Numbered from the stretch's first letter, positions 1-6,953 are shown. The stretch: 9,994 nucleotides of DNA from an uncultured Victivallales bacterium (GCA_903834675.1 CAILKC010000396.1:1-9994); one strand, 5' to 3'. Numbers and translations are program-made. The notes: a model not told the origin generated them from the letters alone.

Positions 1-68
1 AGCCGTGCCCCTGCTCCGACGAGTATTTACCTGCCTCACTGGGTACAGTTCGGCGCCCATTCTCGCGC

Positions 69-85
69 TTGGCACGGCTGGTGCA
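69..85 (+). promoter_or_regulatory. Candidate sigma-54 (RpoN) promoter
   Basis: The stretch TTGGCACGGCTGGTGCA matches the sigma-54 consensus YTGGCACGRNNNTTGCW at every specified position but one (G instead of T at 81). The invariant GG (71-72) and GC (83-84) are separated by the required 10 bp. Transcription would start near 95-97, giving a leader of about 170 nt before the gene at 266. Sigma-54 promoters need an enhancer-binding activator; its site would lie further upstream, mostly outside the window, and was not identified. The box also forms one arm of a 9-bp inverted repeat (1-9 with 71-79) of unknown meaning. The match is seen directly; activity is inferred. Confidence 0.45.
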
Positions 86-117
86 GCATGGGATTAGACC
101 TGACCCACAAGAAACCC

Positions 118-147
118 GGAAGCGCCGTTTTTGGTCAGGGCGCTTCC
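118..147. other. Stem-loop in the leader of the isomerase gene
   Basis: A perfect 9-bp inverted repeat (GGAAGCGCC at 118-126, GGCGCTTCC at 139-147) encloses a 12-nt loop with a run of five T. It lies just downstream of the inferred start of the sigma-54 candidate, so it would be at the 5' end of the transcript. There is no T-tract after the stem on the + strand, so it does not look like an intrinsic terminator. It could stabilise the transcript or act in attenuation. Only the structure is supported. Confidence 0.4.
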
Positions 148-265
148 CCCGCTGGGGTTGCGGTCGGCAGTGCAGCCGCTATGGTGTGGCGCGTTGACCG
201 AAGTCGGCCGCATCCTGGTCCGGCATACCCTGCGATCCCAAGGTTTTGTTCAGAGGAGAGCATTT

Positions 266-1018
266 ATGGCCAAGGCACTCGATTTCGGTGTGCAGAGTTA
301 CTGCTTCCGCAACTTCAAGGACAACGCGGACGTTGCGGCGAAGGTCAAGCAGATCGGCGTGTCCAAGATCGAGATCTGCGGCGTGCATGGCGACTTCAAC
401 AACATCACCCTCTGGAAAGAGCAAGCCGCGGTCTATCAGAAGGCCGGCGTCGAGGTCTGCTCGATCGGCGTGCAGACTTTCGGCACGGACATGGGCGCGG
501 CGCGACGCTGGTTCGAGTGTGCCCAGGCGACGGGGGTCAAGGTGATTACGGCCCACTTCCAGGTTTCGAACTTCCAGACGGTGGTGCCGCAGATCTCAGC
601 GCTCTGCGACCGTTACGGCATCAAGGTAGCCATCCACTGCCACGGCGGCTACTGCTTTGGCGGTTCGCCCGATGTGCTCACGCACTTGCTCTCCATCGGC
701 GGTCCCGGCATCGGTCTGTGCCTCGATACGGCCTGGTGCATGCAGATCGGCCCGCACGCCGGCAATCCTGTGGAGTGGGTCAAGCGCTTCAGCGGGCGCA
801 TCTTTGGCGTGCATTACAAGGATTTCGTCTTCGCCCGCAATGGCATGTGGGAAGACGTGGTGGTCGGCAGCGGCAACCTGAACGTGGCTGCTTTTGTCAA
901 GGCCCTCGATGCGGATCGCTTCGATGGCGCGGCGGTCATTGAGTACGAGGCCAATCCCGACAACCCGGTCCCGGCCCTGACGGACTGCGTCAACGCCATC
1001 CGCGCTGCCGCAAAGTAA
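266..1018 (+). CDS. Sugar phosphate isomerase/epimerase-like TIM-barrel protein
   Basis: The 250-residue product resembles the xylose isomerase-like / AP-endonuclease-2 TIM-barrel family: metal-dependent sugar or inositol isomerases, epimerases and dehydratases, usually 250-300 aa. The protein opens with a β-strand-like 'FGVQSYCFRNF'. It then shows 'KIEICGVHGD' (E36, H41), 'KVAIHCHGG' (H124, H126), 'GLCLDTAW' (D154), 'FGVHYKD' (H183) and a terminal 'VIEYEANPDNP' (E226, E228). These acidic and His positions at strand ends fit the family's divalent-metal site. The start at 266 was chosen because an AGGAGAG ribosome binding site (254-260) precedes it and the family-like sequence begins there; the frame stays open upstream to 131 but encodes nothing family-like. 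No signal peptide is seen, so it is probably cytosolic. The substrate cannot be read from sequence. It may be driven by the sigma-54 candidate at 69-85. Confidence 0.85.
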   Translation: MAKALDFGVQSYCFRNFKDNADVAAKVKQIGVSKIEICGVHGDFNNITLWKEQAAVYQKAGVEVCSIGVQTFGTDMGAARRWFECAQATGVKVITAHFQVSNFQTVVPQISALCDRYGIKVAIHCHGGYCFGGSPDVLTHLLSIGGPGIGLCLDTAWCMQIGPHAGNPVEWVKRFSGRIFGVHYKDFVFARNGMWEDVVVGSGNLNVAAFVKALDADRFDGAAVIEYEANPDNPVPALTDCVNAIRAAAK

Positions 1019-1043
1019 GGTCCAGCCTGGCTCGGCCGCTATA

Positions 1044-1059
1044 TCCAGCGACCGCTGGA
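1044..1059 (+). promoter_or_regulatory. Small hairpin overlapping the ribosome binding site of the membrane protein gene
   Basis: TCCAGCG (1044-1050) and CGCTGGA (1053-1059) form a perfect inverted repeat, giving at least 6 bp with a 4-nt loop in RNA. The 3' arm includes the first bases of the purine-rich Shine-Dalgarno stretch GGAGAGAGA (1057-1065) before the ATG at 1074. Partial sequestration could lower translation of the downstream gene. The structure is seen; the effect is inferred. Confidence 0.3.
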
Positions 1060-1073
1060 GAGAGACAGCACCG

Positions 1074-2633
1074 ATGAGCACCTGGTCGCGTTTCTGGCGC
1101 CGGAGTGCGCTCGGGCTGGTGCTCTTGGTGGTAGGGCTTGTCGCTCTGGCGGACTCTCTTTTCTACGAACACGTGCCCGGCTGGACGCTGGGGTTGTTCG
1201 TCGCCGCTCTGGGCGATGCCATTCTCCTGCGCAGTACGCGGTTGCGGGGGGCGTCCGCGGTCGTTGCCGTGACGGCCTGGATGGGGCTGCTGCTAGCCCT
1301 GGTGGTGGATCCATCGCGGCTGGCCTGCGCTCTGGCCGTTGTCCTGCTGGCCATCCTGAGCACGCTGGGTGCGGACCCCTGGGATGGGCGCGTCTCGGTC
1401 TGGCTGTCGACCGGTTCGCGGCTGGCCCTGCGCGGCTGGATGCAGGTATTCCACGACGCCCGTCTGCTGCGGCGTCGGCGCCGTGGCCAGGACCGACCAG
1501 CCCAACGGCTGCTGGCCAAGGCCTACGCGCACTGGGCCTTGCCCGTCGCCCTGACTTTGGTCTTCCTGGGGCTGTTCGCCCTCGCCAATCCCGTCATCCG
1601 GCTCTGGCTGACGCGCTGTCGCGAGGGGCTATCCAGCCTGTTGCAGCACCTCGCCTTGCCAGAGCCCAAACGCATCGCCTTCTGGCTTTTGACAGGACTA
1701 CTGTGCTGGGCCCTCTTGCGAAATCGCGCCCGCCGTGCCCTGGCCCAGCAGGAATCACGCGCGGCGCTCACCCCGCCGGGGCCGTGCCTGCCGGCCGCCT
1801 GGGGGTGGGTCCCGGTGCCGCCGCCCCTGGACCTGGGCACTGGCGCCCCCGCCGCGGCCGTGACGCGGCAGGCTCTGGTGACGCGCTGCCTGGTGCTTTT
1901 CAATGTCCTGTTCCTGGTGCAGAACATTTTGGATGTGAGGTATCTGTGGGGTGGATCTGAACTCCCCAGCGGCCTGACCTACGCCCAGTACGCGCACCGC
2001 GGCGCCTACCCCCTGGTAGCCACGGCACTGCTGGCGGCGCTCTTCGTCCTCGTCGCCTTCCGCCCGGCCGAGCCGATGGCAGCCGGGCGCCTGCGGCGGC
2101 GTCTGGTTTACGCCTGGCTGCTGCAGAATGTCTTTCTGACGGCTGCCGCGGCCTTCCGCCTGGGGCTCTATGTCGCCGTCTACAGCCTGACCCGCCTGCG
2201 GGTTGCGGCCGGCATCTGGATGCTGCTGGTGGGAGTGGGGCTGCTGCTGATTGTCTGGCGGATCGCCCGGCGGCATGACAACGAGTGGCTGCTCAAGGCC
2301 AATCTTGTCGCCCTGGTCGGGCTGCTCTATCTCTGCTGCTTTGCCAACCTGGACGGCCGCATCGCCTGGTACAACGCGCGCCATTGCGCCGAGACCGCCA
2401 GCGCAGGCCCGGCGCTGGACTTTGACTACCTGGAGGTTCTCGGTCCTGATGCGCTACCGGCCCTGACCTGGTACCGGGCCCAGCCCGGTGCCGCGGCCCG
2501 GGCCACCGCCAGCGCCGCCACCGCCGCGGCGCTCCGCAAACACCTGAGCGCTGACCTCGCGGAATGGCGCGGGTGGACCTGGCACCGCGCCCGCCTGGCA
2601 AGGCGCGGGGAACCCCTCCGTCCCCCCGATTGA
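1074..2633 (+). CDS. Polytopic membrane protein, DUF4173/DUF4153-like
   Basis: This 519-residue protein has about ten or eleven hydrophobic segments, at roughly residues 10-26, 34-50, 58-76, 80-96, 153-173, 200-214, 266-286, 311-329, 344-368, 376-396 and 405-422. It is an integral inner-membrane protein. A basic cytoplasmic loop lies between segments 4 and 5. The segment 'LTYAQYAHRGAYPLV' before a transmembrane helix, and the end of the membrane part 'ANLDGRIAWYNA' followed by 'ALDFDYLEVLGPDALPAL', look like the DUF4173/DUF4153 family, whose function is unknown. The C-terminal 90 residues are soluble and Ala/Arg-rich. The start has a GAGAGA ribosome binding site 8 nt upstream and lies 55 nt after the isomerase gene, so co-transcription is likely. 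The call rests on motif recall, not a search. Confidence 0.7.
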   Translation: MSTWSRFWRRSALGLVLLVVGLVALADSLFYEHVPGWTLGLFVAALGDAILLRSTRLRGASAVVAVTAWMGLLLALVVDPSRLACALAVVLLAILSTLGADPWDGRVSVWLSTGSRLALRGWMQVFHDARLLRRRRRGQDRPAQRLLAKAYAHWALPVALTLVFLGLFALANPVIRLWLTRCREGLSSLLQHLALPEPKRIAFWLLTGLLCWALLRNRARRALAQQESRAALTPPGPCLPAAWGWVPVPPPLDLGTGAPAAAVTRQALVTRCLVLFNVLFLVQNILDVRYLWGGSELPSGLTYAQYAHRGAYPLVATALLAALFVLVAFRPAEPMAAGRLRRRLVYAWLLQNVFLTAAAAFRLGLYVAVYSLTRLRVAAGIWMLLVGVGLLLIVWRIARRHDNEWLLKANLVALVGLLYLCCFANLDGRIAWYNARHCAETASAGPALDFDYLEVLGPDALPALTWYRAQPGAAARATASAATAAALRKHLSADLAEWRGWTWHRARLARRGEPLRPPD

Positions 2634-2712
2634 GCCCTGCCGACGAAGCCCTGACCATGCCGACATGGCTGTTTTGTAATCCGGCAGCCGTGCTTGCTGG
2701 CCGGCACGACGA

Positions 2713-2781
2713 GTGAAAGCGTGTGAGAGTGTGGTCGGGGGGCTGAGACGCTACCACACCATCACGTTCTCACGTTCTCAC
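2713..2781. repeat. Imperfect intergenic hairpin with 8-bp tandem units
   Basis: In the 273-nt gap between the membrane protein and PHP genes, GTGTGGT (2729-2735) pairs perfectly with ACCACAC (2753-2759) around a 17-nt loop. Outside it, GTGAAAGCGTG (2713-2723) pairs with CACGTTCTCAC (2771-2781) with one mismatch and one G-T wobble. The 3' side contains the tandem octamer CACGTTCT (2763-2770, 2771-2778) plus a partial third unit. There is no T-tract, so a classical intrinsic terminator is not supported. It could be a transcript-end structure or a small dispersed repeat. No gene is apparent in the rest of the gap. Confidence 0.45.
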
Positions 2782-2906
2782 AGGCAACCAGGCTGCCAAC
2801 TTTGAAGCAGCCCTGGCCGTGCCGCTGGGCCGCCTTGCGAGCCTGGCGACAGGCACTATGGTGAGCCCCGCATGACCGTTGCCACCGGTGCAGGAGAACC
2901 CAGCTC

Positions 2907-3779
2907 ATGATCTTCGCGAATCCGTTCACTCAACCTGGGGTTTGGCTCAAGGCGAACCTGCACACCCACACCACCCTGTCCGACGGCGACCGCTCGCCGA
3001 CGGCCCGCGTCGAGCAATATGCGGCGGCGGGGTATCAGGTCCTGGCAGTCACCGACCACCGTTGCGTCGCACCGGTGGAACCGCTGCAGCGACCGGGGCT
3101 GACGCTGATCCGCTCACTTGAAGCGCACCCGGCTTGCCTCGACGGCCCAGTCTACCACCTGGTGTGCCTGAACGTATCGTCGGCCTTTCGCTACGACGAA
3201 TCCCTGCGGGCAAACGACCTGATTGCCCAGGTGCGCGCCGACGGCGGCGAGGTGATCGTGGCCCATCCCTACTGGTGCGGCCACGGCCTCGACCACATCC
3301 TGGCCCTGGAAAACGTGCTGGGCCTGGAGGTGTACAACAGCACCTGCGCCCGCATCGGCAAGGCCGACAGCACCATGTTCTGGGACTACCTCCTCGCCGC
3401 GGGACGATTCCTGCCCGCCATCGCGGTCGATGATACGCATGGCCCCCAGGATGCCCTCAAGGCCTGGACCATGATCCGCGCCGCCTCGCCGACCGCAGCC
3501 GATGTCATGGCGGCCCTCAGAGCGGGGTCATACTACGCCAGTTGCGGGCCGGAATTCACCGACGTGCGCCTGACCGATGGCGTGCTCGACGTGCGCTGCT
3601 CACCCGTTCACGAAATCCGCTTTGTCTGCCGCGGCGCCTGCGGCTCCTGCCTGTGGGGCGCAAACGGCGCCGAACTGAGCGAAGGCCGCTTCAAGCTGCC
3701 CGCCGCCGCTGGCTATGTGCGCATCCAGATCGTGGACCGCCAGGGCCGCAGCGCCTGGACAAACCCCTGGTCGGCGTGA
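2907..3779 (+). CDS. PHP-domain metallohydrolase (CehA/McbA-like)
   Basis: The 290-residue protein carries the PHP (polymerase and histidinol phosphatase) metal-site motifs in order: 'LHTHTTLSDGD' (H19, H21, D26), 'LAVTDH' (D50, H51), 'LEAHP' (E72, H74), 'VIVAHPYW' (H120) and 'AVDDTHG' (D175, D176, H178). This is the pattern of trinuclear-metal phosphoesterases. Residues of about 200-290 form a β-rich tail ending 'YVRIQIVDRQGRSAWTNPW', as in stand-alone PHP proteins of the CehA/McbA type. No signal peptide is evident. The ATG is preceded by AGGAG (2892-2896) at a good distance. The substrate is not inferable; hydrolysis of a phosphoester or carbamate ester is the family expectation. The gene stands alone, with gaps of 273 nt before and 128 nt after it. 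Confidence 0.85.
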   Translation: MIFANPFTQPGVWLKANLHTHTTLSDGDRSPTARVEQYAAAGYQVLAVTDHRCVAPVEPLQRPGLTLIRSLEAHPACLDGPVYHLVCLNVSSAFRYDESLRANDLIAQVRADGGEVIVAHPYWCGHGLDHILALENVLGLEVYNSTCARIGKADSTMFWDYLLAAGRFLPAIAVDDTHGPQDALKAWTMIRAASPTAADVMAALRAGSYYASCGPEFTDVRLTDGVLDVRCSPVHEIRFVCRGACGSCLWGANGAELSEGRFKLPAAAGYVRIQIVDRQGRSAWTNPWSA

Positions 3780-3837
3780 CCGGTCGGGTGGTAGCTTTCA
3801 GCTCTCTGGTTGGACTCCGTGATTCTCTGAAGGGTAT

Positions 3838-3865
3838 GCCCGGCACCAGCCGGGGGCTGGGCTGA
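3838..3865. repeat. 28-nt hairpin repeat, copy A
   Basis: This stretch contains a perfect 6-bp stem, CCCGGC (3839-3844) with GCCGGG (3849-3854), around the tetraloop ACCA, followed by GGCTGGGCTGA. The same 28 nt recurs at 6926-6953 with 26 of 28 bases identical; both differences fall in the loop. Copy A lies 58 nt after the PHP gene and 42 nt before the hydratase start. It may act as a weak transcript-end hairpin for the PHP gene or be a dispersed genomic repeat. Confidence 0.55.
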
Positions 3866-3907
3866 CCTCTGGCACCTCTACATTAAGCTTCAGGCGGAGA
3901 CGTGACG

Positions 3908-5851
3908 ATGGCCGGCAAGACCGTGATCCAGAAGATATTGGCGGAGCACCTGGTCGAGGGTGAACTGCGGCCGGGGGCCGAGATCAAGATCAGGATCGAC
4001 CAGACCCTGTGCCAGGACGCTACCGGAACCATGGCCTTCCTCGAACTCGAAGCCATGGGGGTGGACCGTGTGCGCACGGACCTGTCGGTGCAGTATATCG
4101 ACCATAACACCAACCAGATGGGACCGGAGAATCAGAATGACCATCTGTACCTGCAAAGCATCTGCAGCGCTAAAGGCGTGATCCTCAGCCGCCCGGGCAA
4201 TGGCATCTGCCACCAGGTGCATCTGGAGCGTTTCGGCGCTCCGGGCCGGACGTTGCTGGGCTCGGACTCGCACACCCCCACCAACGGCGGCATCGGCATG
4301 CTAGCCATCGGCGCCGGCGGCCTGGACGTGGCCGTGGCCATGGCCGGCGGACCCTTCAAACTCGCCTGTCCGCGCGTCATCGGGGTCCGCCTCTCGGGTC
4401 GACTCAGCCCCTGGGTGGCGGGCAAGGATGTCATCCTGAAGCTGCTGAGTATCCTGGGCTCCAAGGGCAATGTCGACACCGCGGTGGAGTACTTCGGCCC
4501 CGGCGTGGCCACCTTGTCCGTGCCGGAGCGGGCCACCATGACCAACATGGGCGCCGAACTGGGAGTGACCACATCCGTATTCCCGTCTGACCGGCAGACG
4601 CAGTCCTATCTGCGGGCTCAGGGCCGCGTTGCCTGCTGGCGGGCGCTCCGGGCCGACGTCGACGCGGCCTTCGACCGGGTCATCGACATCGATCTGGCGG
4701 CGCTGGAACCCCTGGCCGCCTGTCCGTCCAATCCGGCCAATGTCAAGACGGTGCGGGAGGTGGCCGGCATCGCCGTGGCCCAGGTGGTCATTGGCTCGTG
4801 TACCAACAGCTCCTACCGGGATCTCAGCCGGGTGGCGGACGTGCTGCGCGGCCGACTGGTGCATCCGGGGGTCTCCCTGGCCATCGCCCCAGGCAGCCGC
4901 CAGGTCTTGCAGATGCTCAGTCGTGACGGCCGTCTGGGCCACCTCATCGCCGCCGGCGCGCGCCTGCTCGAATCCGCTTGCGGCCCCTGCATCGGCCAGG
5001 GTTTCAGCCCCGCCGACAACACCGTCACGGTCCGGACGTTCAACCGAAACTTCGCCGGCCGCACCGGCACCGGGAACGACCAGTGCTACCTGGTCAGCCC
5101 GGAGACAGCGGTGGCCACCGCCCTCACCGGTGTGCTTACCGACCCGCGCACGCTGGGGTTGGACTACCCGGCCGGCAAGATGCCGCGCACCTTCCCCGTC
5201 GATGACCGACTGCTGGTGCAACCCGCTCCGGTCGGCCAGCACGTGGAGATCATCCGCAAAGAGACCATCGGCGAGCCGCCGCGCGGTTGCCGGCTGCCGG
5301 AGACCCTGGACGGCGCCGTGCTGCTCAAGGTCGGGGATAAGATCACCACCGACCACATCATGCCGGCGGGCGCTTACCTCAAGTATCGCAGTAACATCCC
5401 ACGCTACGCGCAGGTCGTGTTCGAATGCTTCAACCAAGCCGGCCAGCCGACTTTTGCGCAACGCGCGCTCGCCGTGCGGGAGGCGGGCCAGGCCGGGGTG
5501 ATCCTGGCAGGCGAGAGTTACGGCCAGGGCTCCTCGCGCGAACATGCGGCGATCTGCCCGATGTTTCTCGGCGTCCGCGCCGTTCTGGCCTTGGGCATCG
5601 AGCGTATTCACGCCGCCAACCTGGTGAATTTTGGCATTCTGCCCCTGCTGCTGAAAGAGCGCGCCGACTATGCCCGTATCGAGGCTGGCGACACCCTGCG
5701 CCTCGAGCGTCTGCACGAACAGCTCCGGCCGGGAGCCGGACTGACGGCTACCGTACTCAAACCCAGCGGGCTGCGCATCCCGGTAACCCTGACGCACGCG
5801 CTCTCAGCCGAGGACATCGAGATGGTGCTGAAGGGCGGACGACTCGCCTGA
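3908..5851 (+). CDS. Aconitate hydratase-type [4Fe-4S] hydro-lyase, single chain
   Basis: The 647-residue protein belongs to the aconitase superfamily, which interconverts citrate and isocitrate through cis-aconitate in the TCA cycle. The N-terminal core shows 'YIDHN', 'GSDSHTPTNGG' (D120, S121, H122) and the three [4Fe-4S] ligands: C298 in 'IGSCTNSS', then C358 and C361 in 'SACGPCIGQG'. The C-terminal swivel domain begins near 'KVGDKITTDHIMPAG' and holds the substrate-binding 'QGSSREHA' (S542, S543, R544) and 'RIHAANLVNFGILPL'. It is shorter than AcnA or AcnB (about 850-900 aa). It fits the compact bacterial aconitase class, which is closer in size to a fused large and small isopropylmalate dehydratase. 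Homoaconitase activity cannot be excluded. ATG 3908 is preferred over GTG 3902 because GGAGA (3896-3900) is 7 nt from the ATG but only 1 nt from the GTG. A cytosolic location is expected. Confidence 0.92.
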   Translation: MAGKTVIQKILAEHLVEGELRPGAEIKIRIDQTLCQDATGTMAFLELEAMGVDRVRTDLSVQYIDHNTNQMGPENQNDHLYLQSICSAKGVILSRPGNGICHQVHLERFGAPGRTLLGSDSHTPTNGGIGMLAIGAGGLDVAVAMAGGPFKLACPRVIGVRLSGRLSPWVAGKDVILKLLSILGSKGNVDTAVEYFGPGVATLSVPERATMTNMGAELGVTTSVFPSDRQTQSYLRAQGRVACWRALRADVDAAFDRVIDIDLAALEPLAACPSNPANVKTVREVAGIAVAQVVIGSCTNSSYRDLSRVADVLRGRLVHPGVSLAIAPGSRQVLQMLSRDGRLGHLIAAGARLLESACGPCIGQGFSPADNTVTVRTFNRNFAGRTGTGNDQCYLVSPETAVATALTGVLTDPRTLGLDYPAGKMPRTFPVDDRLLVQPAPVGQHVEIIRKETIGEPPRGCRLPETLDGAVLLKVGDKITTDHIMPAGAYLKYRSNIPRYAQVVFECFNQAGQPTFAQRALAVREAGQAGVILAGESYGQGSSREHAAICPMFLGVRAVLALGIERIHAANLVNFGILPLLLKERADYARIEAGDTLRLERLHEQLRPGAGLTATVLKPSGLRIPVTLTHALSAEDIEMVLKGGRLA

Positions 5852-5889
5852 GCAACCCCTCTCTGCGACTACGGAAAGAGCCGCACAGA

Positions 5890-6708
5890 ATGGCAGACAA
5901 GACGCCCCCGGCTATCGGCTATAACCTCGTGCGTGAGTTGCACGTCGGGGGCATGGCCCGCCTCAGTCTGGCCGTCACCGCCGAGGGTCGCCAGATCGTG
6001 CTCCGGCAACTGCTGGCGCGCAACCTCATCGGCTTTCGCCTGCGCCGGGCCTTCATCGAAGGCACCCGTATCCGCGCCGTCCTCACCCCACATCCGCGTG
6101 TCGTCCTCTCGCTGGAGCGCGGCTTCCACGGACTCATCCCCTACGAGTTGATCGAGTATGTAGACGGCAGCAGCCTGCGCCGCCTGCTGCAAACTAAGGA
6201 TGCTCGCATCGCTTCCGACCCACTCGCCATCCTGCGCCAGTGCGCCGAAGCCCTGGCTCATGTCCACGAGTGCGGCTTTGTCCATCTCAACGTGAAGCCG
6301 GAGAACTTCCTCGTGACTCAGGGCAGCGACGGTCCTACGGTCAAGATTACCGACTTCGATCTCGCCCGGGAAGCCACTGCCAAGCGCAGCGCCTGGCAGT
6401 CGGGCACCGTGGCCTATCTCGCCCCTGAACAGATCCGCAAAGGCGTCGTCGGGCCCCCCGCGGATATCTTCGCGTTCGGGATCCTCGCTTACCAGCTCGT
6501 CACCGGTCGCATGCCGTTTCAAGGCAAGCACGAGAAGCAGTTGCGCTGGCGTCAAACCAGCGACCACTTCGTGCCCAAGCCGCCCAAGAGCGTGGTCCCT
6601 GACCTCAGCCCGAAGGTGGACTGGCTGATCACCAAGTGCCTGGAGAAGGACCCTGAGAACCGGCTCCCCAGCATGGCCTACCTGTGCGAGGAGTTGCGCC
6701 GGCTGTAG
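5890..6708 (+). CDS. Serine/threonine protein kinase-fold protein, probable pseudokinase
   Basis: The 272 residues cover one kinase domain with no transmembrane or sensor domain. Kinase landmarks are readable but altered. The glycine-rich loop is 'LHVGGMARLSLA' (residues 17-28), keeping only the middle glycine of GxGxxG. The VAIK lysine position is arginine (R39 in 'IVLRQL'). The HRD catalytic motif is H132-L133-N134, so the catalytic Asp is Asn. DFG reads D155-F156-D157. Retained are K136-P137-E138-N139 of the catalytic loop, 'YLAPEQ' (A178-P179-E180), D192 in 'ADIFAFG' and R258 near the end. Loss of the Lys, HRD Asp and DFG Gly together argues for weak or absent phosphotransfer and for a binding or scaffold role. 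The gene starts 38 nt after the hydratase with a GGAAAGAG ribosome binding site, so the two may be co-transcribed; a regulatory link is conjecture. Confidence 0.88.
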   Translation: MADKTPPAIGYNLVRELHVGGMARLSLAVTAEGRQIVLRQLLARNLIGFRLRRAFIEGTRIRAVLTPHPRVVLSLERGFHGLIPYELIEYVDGSSLRRLLQTKDARIASDPLAILRQCAEALAHVHECGFVHLNVKPENFLVTQGSDGPTVKITDFDLAREATAKRSAWQSGTVAYLAPEQIRKGVVGPPADIFAFGILAYQLVTGRMPFQGKHEKQLRWRQTSDHFVPKPPKSVVPDLSPKVDWLITKCLEKDPENRLPSMAYLCEELRRL

Positions 6709-6731
6709 CCCCCTGGACCCTAAATCCTTGT

Positions 6732-6921
6732 ATGAGACTTGCAGCAGCCTCGGATGACACAGGGCGCTTCCCATTCCGCCCTTCGTCCGCCGCGGCGGAC
6801 GAGGGGCGTTGGAGGGCGCCGCTGCGTCGGCGCCGCGGCGGCCACGCAGGGCCGCCCTCCAGGCGATCCGGCGTGTACCGGCCGGATCGGAATGAGAACC
6901 GTGGCCGCAAGTCTCATTCCG
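6732..6921. repeat. Composite palindromic intergenic element
   Basis: The gap 6709-7127 has no convincing gene but dense inverted repeats. ATGAGACTTGC (6732-6742) is exactly complementary to GCAAGTCTCAT (6907-6917) and brackets the cluster. Inside are: a 32-nt palindrome (6777-6808) with 16-bp arms broken only by one G-T wobble, whose core CGTCCGCCGCGGCGGACG (6784-6801) is perfect; a hairpin 6811-6860 with 17-nt arms and two mismatches; a hairpin 6864-6889 with 8-bp arms; and a hairpin 6888-6921 with perfect 10-bp arms (CGGAATGAGA and TCTCATTCCG). The last competes with the outer bracket for the same 3' arm. It lies directly after the kinase-like gene, so it may end transcription or protect the mRNA 3' end. 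No transposase or target duplication was seen. Confidence 0.6.
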
Positions 6922-6925
6922 GTAG

Positions 6926-6953
6926 GCCCGGCCGCAGCCGGGGGCTGGGCTGA
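6926..6953. repeat. 28-nt hairpin repeat, copy B
   Basis: This is the second copy of the element at 3838-3865, with 26 of 28 positions the same. The stem is CCCGGC (6927-6932) with GCCGGG (6937-6942) and the loop is CGCA. Both copies are in the same orientation and in gaps between co-oriented genes. Copy B directly follows the composite palindromic element, so it may be one module of a larger repeat. Confidence 0.55.

Noticed and set aside
1..79. A 9-bp inverted repeat (1-9 with 71-79) as a terminator or operator.
   Set aside because: The arms are 61 nt apart with no supporting T-tract and the first arm is at the window edge, so its context cannot be judged.
131..265. A 45-residue N-terminal extension of the isomerase-like protein.
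   Set aside because: The extension is not family-like, runs through a stem-loop, and the internal ATG at 266 has a strong ribosome binding site.
1..942. A long open frame on the + strand offset from the isomerase-like gene.
   Set aside because: It overlaps a gene with clear family motifs and a good ribosome binding site. Its translation is Arg/Gly/Leu-rich with no recognisable motif, typical of an alternate frame in GC-rich DNA.
2858..2910. Two mini-ORFs (5 and 12 codons) linked by ATGA overlaps into the PHP gene, suggesting a leader peptide.
   Set aside because: Neither has a convincing ribosome binding site or a biased composition such as repeated amino acids; chance overlap is likely.
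3870..3884. A TGGCAC box before the aconitase gene as a second sigma-54 promoter.
   Set aside because: The -12 GC element is missing at the required spacing.
4301..5797. A 498-codon open frame on the - strand opposite the aconitase gene.
   Set aside because: The + strand encodes complete aconitase motifs in order. The antisense frame is low-complexity and lacks any motif, as expected from GC-rich third-position bias.
5425..5889. An in-frame upstream extension of the kinase-like gene.
   Set aside because: It overlaps the aconitase swivel domain in another frame, and the kinase sequence begins right after ATG 5890, which has its own ribosome binding site.
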